From NCBI GenBank assembly GCA_025765595.1, contig JAIVFH010000005.1, positions 248,001 through 312,000 of the forward strand: 64,000 nt of DNA, given 5' to 3'. This stretch comes from Obelidium mucronatum. Lineage: Eukaryota > Chytridiomycota > Chytridiomycetes > Chytridiales > Chytriomycetaceae. The position numbers and the translations under genes are program-made. The notes below the pieces were generated by a model that did no database searches, was not told the DNA's origin, and saw only the letters and a program-made list of their open reading frames with translations. Numbering within the stretch: position 1 is the first letter of the stretch; each line of letters begins with the position of its first letter. Positions 13,001-23,582 of this stretch are shown here, piece after piece.

Positions 13001-13578
13001 CACATCCGACCTGTTTGAATAGAATATTGAACACACCAGATCGAAAGATTGAACGAGAACAATAAAAAGATCATACCATCATTTCGTTATCGAGAGACGC
13101 AATTCCCTCCAAGTAAAGATTCATTGCAGTCTTGTCTGTATCCTGCGCGCCATCAAAGAATAGAGACTCTCTCGCAGTGAAATCTTCCGACTGCAAAGCA
13201 GGAATGGACAGAAAACGGTTCCGTGCAGTTTTGTATGAAAAGTCTGTTGAAGGCCGCACCTCGACGACGGTGGAATCTGGGCAAAGTGTCAAGTTTAAAG
13301 CTTTCAACACGCGACTTACCGCCCGCCCGGCTCTTGACGGCGGCCACGAACGCGTCGCCGGCGCGTGCGTTGACGATCAGCACGGCGGGCTTGACCTGGT
13401 GGATGACTAAGCGCGGTCAGCCAAGCACGCATCCCACACGCACGCACGCCGCACCGTCCGCCGCCGCGTCGCCGCCGCCGCCGCGCACGTCTTCCATCAC
13501 GCGCAGCACGCCGCCGCCGAACGCCGCGGCGCCGAGCGTCTGCTTCGCCGAGAGCGACAGCGCGAGCACAGTCGCCAT
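10057..13578 (-). CDS. MSH5: MutS homologue MSH5, meiotic crossover factor
   Basis: About ten exons encode an MSH5-like MutS protein. In eukaryotes MSH5 pairs with MSH4 to stabilise meiotic recombination intermediates and does not act in mismatch repair. The start at 13578 opens [13 protein letters not shown]. Later come VEVRPSTDF (about 13265-13240), then the MSH5-typical [10 protein letters not shown] and [10 protein letters not shown] (about 12800-12730). The ATPase has Walker [10 protein letters not shown] (about 11140), followed after an intron by [20 protein letters not shown]. Walker B is [11 protein letters not shown], made by joining exons across about 10730-10780, and the switch histidine is in VVATTHFHEI. 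The last exon begins [14 protein letters not shown] and stops at 10057. Introns are short and all frames close. An MSH4 partner is not in the window. The first exon is GC-rich and its ATG lies 31 bp from the APC11 ATG. Confidence 0.88.
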
Positions 13579-13609
13579 TTATTCTTTCTTTCTTTTAAGT
13601 TTTCAGCAA
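13579..13609. promoter_or_regulatory. 31-bp head-to-head spacer between MSH5 and APC11
   Basis: The MSH5 start codon (minus, 13578) and the APC11 start codon (plus, 13610) are separated by 31 bp of T-rich sequence (attctttctttcttttaag). Any promoter must extend into the GC-rich first exons on one or both sides. Promoter function is inferred from arrangement only. Confidence 0.5.
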
Positions 13610-14073
13610 ATGAAGGTCAAAATCAACAGGCAAGACGCTTTTCTCTCCGTCGCGTGCTGACAAATACCCGACAAATAAGCGCAGCTGGCGCGGCGTCGCC
13701 GTGTGGAGGTGGGAGACGAGCCACGGCGCGGACGACGGCGACGAGGACGACGTGTGTGGGATCTGCCGCGCGCCGTTCGACGGTGCGTTGCCTGCGGCTT
13801 TCGGCGAAATGCGGGGGGCACTCAATTTACTCAATGTCAACCCACAGGCTGCTGTCCCGACTGCAGGGTGCCTGGCGACGACTGCTCTATCGGTAAATAG
13901 TTGGGGCTCTGACAAAATACAGCAAAATACATCTAACAAGAATACGGAAAACAGTGATTGGCGAGTGCAAGCATGTGTTCCACATGCACTGTCTTTTCAA
14001 GTGGATTGCATCAGAGAATTCGAAGCAGCTCTGTCCAATGGATCGAACGCCCTGGAAGCTTGCTTCGACGTGA
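13610..14073 (+). CDS. APC11: Anaphase-promoting complex RING subunit APC11
   Basis: Four short exons give an APC11-like RING-H2 protein, the catalytic subunit that recruits E2 enzymes to the APC/C ubiquitin ligase. Spliced, it starts MKVKINSWRGVAVWRWE, matching the beta-strand by which APC11 binds the cullin subunit APC2. Then follow CGICRAPFD, GCCPDCRVPGDDC, CKHVFHMHCLFKW and LCPMDRTPWK. Exon 1 ends at 13629 and the intron (13630-13684) begins with GC rather than GT, so this is a GC-AG intron. The final RING ligand, normally Cys in CPMC of APC11, is Asp here (codon 14041-14043), as in the related cullin partner RBX1. Length, about 85 residues, is typical. The N-terminal tryptophan pattern favours APC11 over RBX1. 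Confidence 0.88.
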
Positions 14074-14333
14074 TTTATGATAAACCGAAATCTTTCTTGG
14101 GCCCTTGTAAGAAACTCGGAATAAACTGTAATTTTGTATGTTGTATTCCGAGTGAGTCCTAGGAATGTCACGAAGCGACCATAATCAGATGGACTTCCAA
14201 TCGATTGAGCACGATTTACAGTGGCTTGAAAGCTAGAAACAAATTAACAAAATCCATTTGGTTCGTGGTTGGCGTTGAGAAGCACGTATTTGGGTTTCTT
14301 TTTGTTTTTTGTTTTTTGTTTTTTTCGTTCAAA

Positions 14334-16864
14334 ATGGCCAAAGTCTCCCAGAAAGTCTCCAAAGCCGCCGCTGCACCAAAAGCAAAAGCAAAGCCAGTTA
14401 CCGAAATTGTCGAAAGCGACAGTGAAGATTCTGCACCATGGGAAGATGCAAATGTTGATGATGAAGAAGATGATGGAGAAGAGATGGATGAAGACCAAGA
14501 AGTCAATGATGATGGCGATGACAATGACGATGACAATGACGACGAAGAGGAGAAGGACGATGATGATGAAGAAGGAAGCGAGGCAAAGAAAGCCAAGGTC
14601 AAGGATGAAGGTAGAAAGCTGACTGTATCGAGCGGCCTTTGCAACAACACTGACATCTCAAAAACCACCAGAAAAGCAACGGGCTTCTCGAGCTGAACAG
14701 AAGCAACTTCTTGCTGAAAGAAAAGCATCAAAGCCAAACGGCGCTTTGATCCAACAACTCAAGAAACTATGGGAGACTATTCGCCAAAAGAGGATTTCAA
14801 CTGAACTCAGAAACGAAAAGATGGAGGAACTCATGGGCCTCATTACAGGAAAGATCCAAGAGGTGATTGCAGTATTTCTTGATGTATTTATTCGGATTTG
14901 TTGACCATATTCTGTAGGTCACATTCCGTCACGACGCTGCCCGTGTTATTCAATCAGCATTAAAACACGGAAACTCTGCACAACGTGAAATTATTGCCGA
15001 AGAACTTCGTGGAAAATATGCTATTCTTGCATGTTCTCAATACGGTCGTTTCATCGTCAGCAAGATCCTTAACATGTGTCCCACACACCGTGCCGCTGTT
15101 TTAAAAGAGTTTCAAGGTCAAGTTCGGAAACTTATGAGGCACCGTGACGCTGCTTTTGTTATTGAGGAAGCATATTCCCAGTTTGCGAATGCTGCCCAAC
15201 GAAATTCTCTAATGGAAGAGTTTTACGGACCAGAATTCGCTCTTTTCAAGGTATTTTTCCCGCAGAGTGTGGAATTAATTTATAATTTCATCTAATTGGA
15301 AAAACTTCTCCATGTGCCAGGCTGAAGTCGCCAAGCCATTGCATGTTATCATTGCCGAGAACCCATCAAAGAAGGCAGCAATCATCAAAAACATTCGCGA
15401 AACAATTTCATCGTTTTTGGAAAAGAGTGCCGCCAACATTGGCCCACACACGATTCTCCACCGCTTGATTCTAGACTACCTCCTCCTCCTTCCTCCTCCA
15501 ACACCTGCCAACAACACCAACTCAGCAACAACAACAACGCCGACAGAACCCGCCACCTCCAGCAGCGCTTTCATGGTCGACCTCCTCAAAGACCACCTCA
15601 TCCACATTCTCCACACTCGCGAGGGAGCCCGCGTCGCCCAACTCACACTCCTCCACTCTACCCCCAAAGACCGTAAATACATTTTAAAAACCTTCAAATC
15701 CTTGGTCCCCAAAATCGCCAAAGAGCAATTCGGCCATGCCGTTTTGATTACACTCTGCGAATCCGTAGACGACACGGTTCTTGTTTCGAAAACCATCTTG
15801 AGTGAACTTGTGAAGGCCGGGGAGGGTGTTAACCCTGGTGAGCTCTTGCGCGACCCGTACGCGAGTCGTGTGGTTTTGTATTTGTTGGCGGGACGGAGTA
15901 AGAGGTATCAGACGAGTTATTTGTTGCAAGAGTTGGAGGAGATGGATGTTGTGCGGAAAGTTACTTCAAAGAAGGAGGATGAAGTGAGAAGACGGGAACT
16001 TGTGGTGGCTTTGAGTGGTAATTGGATTGAGCTTTGTACTCAGTTTGTCGGGGAGTTGGTTCGTTCAAAGAGTGGAGGGCAAGTTTTGGTGGAGGTTTTG
16101 AAGAACGCTGAAGGTGAGAGAATTATTTCATTTTTTTGGTTGGGGTTTTTAACCTCAATTTATCTGTAGGCGACAAAACTCCCTTAATCGAAGCCATCGC
16201 CGCTACAACCGCTGGAACTATCGAATCCTACAAATCTGATAGCGCCCCCCTCGCTGCCAAGCCAGCAGTATTCAATGCAGCCAAAAAGCTTGCAGACGAC
16301 GCCAAAGCGGACAAGGAGAAAAAAGCAGCCGAGCTCGCCAAAGACAACATGGACGAGCCCGATATGGCGGAACACGTTCTTATCAACCGTCAAGCAACGT
16401 TTACCCTCAAAGAAATGATTGCCGGGCGACGAGTGATTGCTCCCAAAGGTAGCGGAGACGCTGGTGCTGCGGCTGAACCACTGAGTGAGACATGCGAGGT
16501 TGTTGGGCTTGCAGTTGCCAAAGCGGTTGCACCACAATTTGAATACTGGATCAAATATTGTGCTGCTGATGCGACAAGGACTGCTGGAGCTTCATTTGTC
16601 TTGCTCTCTCTCTTAGAAAACAAAAACGCCGACATCTTGAACGCCCTGTTGGGTGCCAAGGACAAGAGACAAAAAAAGTTTGGTAAAGTCGTATCGGATT
16701 TGGAGACCGTGGTGGAGAAGTCTCAAGCTGCCGCTGTTACTCCTGCAGCAGCGAAGGGTGGGAAGAGAAAGAGGAACGATGAAAGCAAAGCAAATTCTTC
16801 CCCACAAGGTGCTCGTCAGGCAGCCATTTCAATTGTTTTGAAGAAACTGAAGGAGTTGTTTTAA
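14334..16864 (+). CDS. PUF6: Pumilio-family nucleolar protein PUM3/Puf6 (CPL domain)
   Basis: Five exons encode about 760 residues. The N-terminus is Lys/Ala-rich, then strongly acidic (DEEDDGEEMDEDQE and more), typical of nucleolar ribosome-biogenesis factors. Puf repeats follow: VTFRHDAARVIQSALKHGNS, YGRFIVSKILNMCPTHR, HRDAAFVIEEAYSQFANA, TREGARVAQLTLLHSTPKDR, EQFGHAVLITLCESVDDT. This spacing and the C-terminal region with DPYASRVVLYLL match the PUM3/Puf6 CPL family, which binds structured nucleic acid and works in 60S assembly, rather than classical Puf translational repressors. A Pro/Thr/Asn-rich insert lies about 15480-15560. Introns (about 14610-14670, 14863-14917, 15250-15320, 16113-16169) keep phase. 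A Lys-rich segment GGKRKRND near the end could be a nuclear signal. Converges on the secreted repeat gene with a 136-bp gap. Confidence 0.87.
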
Positions 16865-17000
16865 TATTTGGGTCCTTTTCTTTTTGTTCAAGTAAAGTAT
16901 AAAATACTCTTTGACTTTCTTCCATCATCGTTTCAATGTGTTTACAACAACGAAATGAAAGAATTAGCCTTATTTCGAACAGAGCCCGAGATCGTTCTTC

Positions 17001-20000
17001 CTACATCTTGACTACGACTGGGAAAGCGTTTGGCATTCCAGGACCACAAAATCTCGCGGTGGTTAGGTCCATGCACACATAGAAAACTTGAACGTCCCTG
17101 TGTTCTCTTTTGATTACTATCTCGGGAATACGTCCAACCAAAGGGATCTTTTGGTTGCATTCTTGCTGCACAGAATTTGAATTTGAAACTGAGCAAATGA
17201 AGCAGTTTGATTTTGGGGGGCATTCAAGAAGGAATGTCCAGGGACTTTTTAGTTCATCGGTTTTCGTGGTACTGACATTCTCAGTGGCTTGCGCCGAGGT
17301 GGTGGGAGTGGCCACAGCCAAGGGTGAAGAAAGCACGCTCAATGTAGAAATAGATGGAAATTCGGGGCTTTTGGATGGTATTCTGGAGGTGGTAGTAGCT
17401 GCTGGAACAACCGTTGTACTAACGCCAAAAACAGGAACAATCAGCTGCGTGATCTTGAATCCTGCACCGTCTCTTCGTTTTGAGCTCAACACAGTTACAG
17501 TTACTAAGCCAATGACAGTTTTGTCTGTGTTGATGCTAACGGCAAGAATCGTTCCATCATTGTTCAATGACAAGTCATACCAGATGTTCGAAACTGTGGC
17601 AGGCAGCTTGGCTGTAATTACAACAGCACCACTGACAACGGCAGCTCGAATAACGACCTTGGAATAAGCTCCAAAGCCAACACCACCACTGGCACTCGCA
17701 AGCTGTCAATTACAAGCGTTGAATAAAACCCTGTCCAACGACCAAAAAAAAAACCATGTAGCTTACTTTCAGAGATAGAGAGTTCAGCAGTACTGTTACT
17801 TGGTTTTCAGATGTTCCGGCAGGCGGTGGTGGCACAGTGCCACCACTGACAGGCACGCTACCTCCCCGCAGTGGAGTATCCACGGTAGCTTCAGCAATTA
17901 TAGCCTTGTTAACATCGACAGCGTCAGATCCAACAAGATCCAGAGCATCATTAAGTATGGTCTCGGTTTTTCCATCAACAATCTTGACAGGGACAGACAT
18001 AGGTGGCATTATATGGCAGACCAGCCGCAGCAATATTTTCTTGCTGTCGAGGTGGTGTATTGCTGAGCGCAAGACAAAGTGTTCCAAGTTTGCAAAACTA
18101 CCAAGATAGTCAGTTTTGACCCAAAATATCCAAGACAGTACTCACAACAATATTGGCTTGGTTCAACCCGATTTCGTCATCAGAACATGCTGAGACAAAG
18201 CATGGCTTGAAGGAGGAAAGCGTTTCGCAAGCAACATCCACAAAAGTACTACCACATCCAGCATTCCGGGAGCAGACTGAATTGCTCTTGAGTAAAGCAC
18301 TCGCCAAATTGGAGTTTGCCGCCGATTCTCCTAAGACGGGCGCCGGAACGTTTAAACATGACAAAGTTTGAGTAGGCGTTGGACTGGATGTACTGCTAGT
18401 CATGGTAGTAGGTGGAACTGTCGGTGGATCTGGAAGTTTTTGAAGGAATGGTGCTTGTAGGTTGACAGTGTAGCGGATGAGCTCTTAATTAAGGGCAGCA
18501 CACAAGACGTGCCCTCTTCGGACAGTTGATATCCGTTGTCGCATTTGAGAACACACTGATATCCCCACTGGAGATTTTCGCACTGCTGATGTTCCATGGA
18601 CAACCGATTCACAACCAGATTCGACCACACAATCATCCCCAATTCTACCTCTACGTAGAACACATGTTGTACCCACAGTAGTCGGACCACCATTAGCACT
18701 ATACTGAAATGAGCTATAGCAAGTCAAACGGCAGATCTTTGAGCTTGAACATATAAGTTGGCCATATGGAAACGATGTCGCGCATGATGTAGTGCTACAA
18801 GACTCTCCAACTGACGCGGGAAGAGCAGGTGGTGGAGGAGGCGGTACCGCAACGCAAGCATTCCCTGATACGTTTGCCTTGAATCCAGCCTTGCACTTTG
18901 AGAGCACACGTCAAGCCATACAGCCCATTGAAACACGATGGCTGTCGCGTTTGGCAAAGCAGCGCACTCAGAATCTTGCTGGCAGTCCTCGCCGATTCCA
19001 AAGAGCGGACACACAGGTAGTCAAAAGCGTCGTTGCATCCACCTTCAAAGCTGTATTGGTATCCAGTCGCGCAAGCCAGCGAGCAGATTTTCGAAGAAGA
19101 CAGACACGTCAGCACGCCATTCGAGACATGTGGATGCGCATGCCGCCGAGGCACAGGATTCGCCAACGGAAGCCGTAGTCTCGCTAATGCATCCATTAGT
19201 TGGCGGCGTTTGCCTTGAATCCAGTCTTGCATTTGAGGGCACACGTCAAGCCATACTGCCCATTGAAACACGATGGCGTCGCGTTTGGCAAAGCAGCGCA
19301 CTCAGAATCCTGCTGGCAGTCCTCGCCGATTCCAAAGAGCGACACACAGGTAGTCAAAAGCGTCGTGGCACCGCCTTCAAAGCTGTATTGGTATCCAGTC
19401 GCGCAAGCCAGCGAGCAGATTTTCGAAGAAGACAGACACGTCAGCACGCCATTCGAGAATGTGGATGCGCAAGCCGCCGAGGCACAGGATTCGCCAACGG
19501 AAGCCGTAGTCTCGCTAATGCATCCATTGTTGGCGGCGTTTGCCTTGAATCCAGTCTTGCATTTGAGGGCACACGTCAAGCCATACTGCCCATTGAAACA
19601 CGATGGCGTCGCGTTTGGCAAAGCAGCGCACTGAGAATCTTGCTGGCAGTCCTCGCCGATTCCAAAGAGCGGCACACAGGTAGTCAAAAGCGTCGTGGCA
19701 CCGCCTTCAAAGCTGTATTGGTATCCAGTCGCGCAAGCCAGCGAGCAGATTTTCGAAGAAGACAGACACGTCAGCACGCCATTCGAGAATGTGGATGCGC
19801 AAGCCGCCGAGGCACAGGATTCGCCAACGGAAGCCGTAGTCTCGCTAATGCATCCATTGTTGGCGGCGTTTGCCTTGAATCCAGTCTTGCATTTGAGGGC
19901 ACACGTCAAGCCATACTGCCCATTGAAACACGATGGTGTCGCGTTTGGCAAAGCAGCGCACTCAGAATCCTGTTGGCAGTCCTCGCCGATTCCAAAGAGC

Positions 20001-22213
20001 GGCACACAGGTAGTCAAAAGCGTCGTGGCTCCACCTTCAAAGCTGTATTGGTATCCAGTCGTGCAAGCCAGCGAGCAGATTTTCGAAGAAGACAGACACG
20101 TCAGCGCGCCATTCGAGAATGAGGATGCGCAAGCTGCGGCGGCACAGGATTCGCCAACGGAAGCCGCAGTGTCGCTAATGCATCCATTGTTGCCGGCGTT
20201 TGCCTTGAATCCAGTCTTGCATTTGAGGGCACATGTCAAGCCATACTGCCCATTGAAACACGATGGCGTCGCGTTTGGCAAAGCAGCGCACTCAGAATCT
20301 TGCTGGCAGTCCTCGCCGATTCCAAAGAGCGGCACACAGGTAGTCAAAAGCGTCGTTGCTCCGCCTTCAAAGCTGTATTGGTATCCAGTCGCGCAAGCGA
20401 GCGAGCAGATTTTCGAAGAAGACAGACACGTCAGCGCGCCATTCGAGAATGAGGATGCGCAAGCTGCGGAGGCACAGGATTCGCCAACGGAAGCCGCAGT
20501 GTCGCTAATGCATCCATTGTTGGCGGCATTGGCTCTGAATCCAGCCTTGCACTTGAGAGCACATGTCAAGCCATACACCCCATTGAAACACGATGGTGTC
20601 GCGTTTGGCAATGCAGCGCACTCAGAATCCTGTTGGCAGTCTTCGCCGATTCCAAAGAGCGGCACACAGGTAGTCAAAAGCGTCGTGGCTCCACCTTCAA
20701 AGCTGTATTGGTATCCAGTCGTGCAAGCCAGCGAGCAGATTTTCGAAGAAGACAGACACGTCAGCACGCCATTCGAGAATGTGGATTCGCAAGCTGCGGC
20801 GGCACAGGATTCGCCAACGGAAGCCGTAGTCTCGCTAATGCATCCATTGTTGGCGGCGTTTGCCTTGAATCCAGTCTTGCATTTGAGGGCACACGTCAAG
20901 CCATACTGCCCATTGAAACACGATGGCGTCGCGTTTGGCAAAGCAGCGCACTGAGAATCTTGCTGGCAGTCCTCGCCGATTCCAAAGAGCGGCACACAGG
21001 TAGTCAAAAGCGTCGTGGCACCGCCTTCAAAGCTGTATTGGTATCCAGTCGTGCAAGCCAGCGAGCAGATTTTCGAAGAAGACAGACACGTCAGCACGCC
21101 ATTCGAGAATGTGGATTCGCAAGCTGCGGCGGCACAGGATTCGCCAACGGAAGCCGCAGTGTCGCTAATGCATCCATTGTTGCCGGCGTTTGCCTTGAAT
21201 CCAGTCTTGCATTTGAGGGCACACGTCAAGCCATACTGCCCATTGAAACACGATGGCGTCGCGTTTGGCAAAGCAGCGCACTCAGAATCCTGCTGGCAGT
21301 CCTCGCCGATTCCAAAGAGCGACACACAGGTAGTCAAAAGCGTCGTGGCACCGCCTTCAAAGCTGTATTGGTATCCAGTCGCGCAAGCCAGCGAGCAGAT
21401 TTTCGAAGAAGACAGACACGTCAGCACGCCATTCGAGAATGTGGATGCGCAAGCCGCCGAGGCACAGGATTCGCCAACGGAAGCCGTAGTCTCGCTAATG
21501 CATCCATTGTTGGCGGCGTTTGCCTTGAATCCAGTCTTGCATTTGAGGGCACACGTCAAGCCATACTGCCCATTGAAACACGATGGCGTCGCGTTTGGCA
21601 AAGCAGCGCACTCAGAATCCTGCTGGCAGTCCTCGCCGATTCCAAAGAGCGACACACAGGTAGTCAAAAGCGTCGTGGCACCGCCTTCAAAGCTGTATTG
21701 GTATCCAGTCGCGCAAGCCAGCGAGCAGATTTTCGAAGAAGACAGACACGTCAGCACGCCATTCGAGAATGTGGATGCGCAAGCCGCCGAGGCACAGGAT
21801 TCGCCAACGGAAGCCGTAGTCTCGCTAATGCATCCATTGTTGGCGGCGTTTGCCTTGAATCCAGTCTTGCATTTGAGGGCACACGTCAAGCCATACTGCC
21901 CATTGAAACACGATGGCGTCGCGTTTGGCAAAGCAGCGCACTCAGAATCTTGCTGGCAATCCTCGCCGATTCCAAAGAGCGGCACACAGGTAGTCAAAAG
22001 CGTCGTGGCACCGCCTTCAAAGCTGTATTGGTATCCAGTCGCGCAAGCCAGCGAGCAGATTTTCGAAGAAGACAGACACGTCAGCGCGCCATTCGAGAAT
22101 GTGGATTCGCAAGCCGCCGAGGCACAGGATTCGCCAACTACCGGGGCTGGTGTGGCAATAGCATATCGCGCGAGCAATGCCAGACTGATGGCAGCAACAG
22201 GCCTGATGAGCAT
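17001..22213 (-). CDS. Secreted cysteine-rich tandem-repeat protein, unknown function
   Basis: The protein starts MLIRPVAAISLALLARYAIA, a signal peptide, and then enters near-identical 110-residue repeats from residue 26. Each repeat has 12 Cys in two related six-Cys halves (GESC... and GEDC...). The first 1005 codons are open (22213-19199). The next copy carries six single-base insertions, after which the same frame resumes in a diverged copy (GESCSTTSCATSFPYGQLIC, about 18820). A Ser/Thr/Pro-rich linker follows (about 18480-18370). A non-repetitive C-terminal part is spread over exons 18403-18110, about 18087-17760 and 17700-17001. It contains KIVDGKTETILNDALDLV and ends in a Cys-containing domain. 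I found no GPI or membrane anchor. EGF-like or adhesin-like roles are guesses. The C-terminal exons could be a separate gene, but no good start codon context supports that. Confidence 0.6.
18838..22138 (-). repeat. Ten 330-bp coding tandem repeats
   Basis: The marker tagtcaaaagcgtcgt recurs at about 19021, 19351, 19681, 20011, 20341, 20671, 21001, 21331, 21661 and 21991, an exact 330-bp period. Copies differ at only a few sites (for example AAN/AGN and CATGYQ/CTTGYQ), which implies recent amplification or gene conversion. The copy nearest the gene's 3' end (about 18838-19200) is the most diverged and contains the indels. A further, older copy lies at about 18820-18560. Confidence 0.95.
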
Positions 22214-22322
22214 CTACTATGAGGATTTTACTCGTTAGCAGGAGTCCTAGTGATGCATTGAGGAGAAAGCACCTGCACTTGAATGGTTTTCAAGCGTCTT
22301 TTGATAAAAAAGAAGTCAATCA
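22214..22322. promoter_or_regulatory. 109-bp head-to-head spacer
   Basis: Separates the start of the secreted repeat protein (minus, 22213) from that of the methyltransferase (plus, 22323). Probably a shared promoter, inferred from arrangement alone. I see no clear TATA box. Confidence 0.45.
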
Positions 22323-23543
22323 ATGCAGCAGCAAGAGGACGCCAACACGCAGCAACTCCGTGCGCTCGGCGTGCCCGCGGCGCAGTGGACCGATCTGTTT
22401 GCGGCGATCGACGGCGGGCGGCTCGGCGCAGGCGGCGCGCTTTTCCGCGACGGCGCCGGCGTTGTGCGAACAGCGGCGCACGGCGCGCCGGTCCTCGTCT
22501 TCGCGCACGCGTGGCTCTTCGGCGACCGCGCCGCCGCCGAGCGCCACCTGGCCGAGTCGCCGCTGCTGCGCGACGCCGCCGCCAGTCTGGTGCGCCGCAC
22601 CACGCGCGCGCCGTGTCCTGCGACCGCCGGCGCCGTGCTGCGCCGCCTGTTCCGGATCGCCGTCGAGTTCGAGGTTAAGTCGGCGACACTGCGCCAGAAA
22701 CTATACGCCGTGTCGCTGGACGACTGCGCCCCGTGCGAGATTCCCTTCGCCCAGAACCCGCTGCTGGCCGCAGGCGTCTTTGTCGATGCCCGCTCAAACA
22801 AGTCGTACACGCTGCTGTGGCAGGCGGATCCGGCGACGTCGATTCCCAAAGGCACTGCTGTCACCCGCGGCTACCTCCCATGCATGCCAGACTACTCGTC
22901 GACTGAATACTGGAAGTATCACTACGCAACGTCAAATGAGAGCACCACCTTTGATTGGTTTCTTCCGTGGTCCGTGGAATTCGCAAATCTGCTCAAGAGT
23001 GTTTTACCCGCATTAATCCCTTCATCAACGTGCAAAACTGCCATTACGGTTCTCAATGTGGGCTGCGGAAACTCAACGGCCACTGATGGAATGATGAAAG
23101 ATCGCGTGGCCGATATGGTCATTAATTTTGACATATCAAGAGATGCCGTTCAAACCATTTCAAAGGCCCATTCAAAGTCACTCACATCAAAAACACCTGG
23201 ACTACAGCAATTTGCTGTGTTTGATGGAGCTCTTTCTTCTGGTTTCCCTTTCCGAAAAACGACGTCGAGTGGAAAACGTTTTGACTGGGCCTTTGACAAG
23301 GGAACAACAGATGGGCTTCTTCGCTCCAGTATGGATATCGTTCGTCAATTATGGTCCAATATGGCTCAAGTTACGGATACTGTTGTGTGGGTGTCTCTTG
23401 GAAGGCCTGAGAATCGTATCTTTTTGATTGAAGACGAAATTGGTTTCAATTGGGAAGTGGATCAATGTCTACAAATAGACGGTAACGATGGACTCATCAA
23501 GACTCATTATATTTATGTGTGTAAGCAACGCAAAGGCGAATGA
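22323..23543 (+). CDS. SAM-dependent methyltransferase, METTL13/eEF1A-KMT4-like
   Basis: A single uninterrupted exon of 406 codons. The first ~120 residues are Ala/Arg-rich and encoded by very GC-rich DNA, and I do not recognise them as a domain. From about residue 195 there is a class I methyltransferase. YWKYHYATSNESTTFDWFLP matches the YWD.RY....FDWF entry motif, LNVGCGNS is SAM motif I, INFDISRDAV is motif II, and FDWAFDKGTTDGLL is the DKGTLDAL motif diagnostic of the METTL13/EEF1AKMT4 group that methylates elongation factor 1A or similar substrates. The substrate here is inferred from family only. The stop at 23543 is 39 bp from the convergent P450 stop. Confidence 0.85.
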   Translation: MQQQEDANTQQLRALGVPAAQWTDLFAAIDGGRLGAGGALFRDGAGVVRTAAHGAPVLVFAHAWLFGDRAAAERHLAESPLLRDAAASLVRRTTRAPCPATAGAVLRRLFRIAVEFEVKSATLRQKLYAVSLDDCAPCEIPFAQNPLLAAGVFVDARSNKSYTLLWQADPATSIPKGTAVTRGYLPCMPDYSSTEYWKYHYATSNESTTFDWFLPWSVEFANLLKSVLPALIPSSTCKTAITVLNVGCGNSTATDGMMKDRVADMVINFDISRDAVQTISKAHSKSLTSKTPGLQQFAVFDGALSSGFPFRKTTSSGKRFDWAFDKGTTDGLLRSSMDIVRQLWSNMAQVTDTVVWVSLGRPENRIFLIEDEIGFNWEVDQCLQIDGNDGLIKTHYIYVCKQRKGE

Positions 23544-23582
23544 TGTTGAAATCGTGCGTTTTTTTTTCAATAAAGATCAGAA

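Noticed and set aside
18938..22238. Long plus-strand ORFs (394, 419, 529 and 407 codons) opposite the repeat gene
   Set aside because: They are antisense reading frames kept open by the 330-bp periodicity. Their products are Arg/Ser/Ala-rich with no signal peptide, while the minus strand gives a signal peptide and regular Cys spacing.
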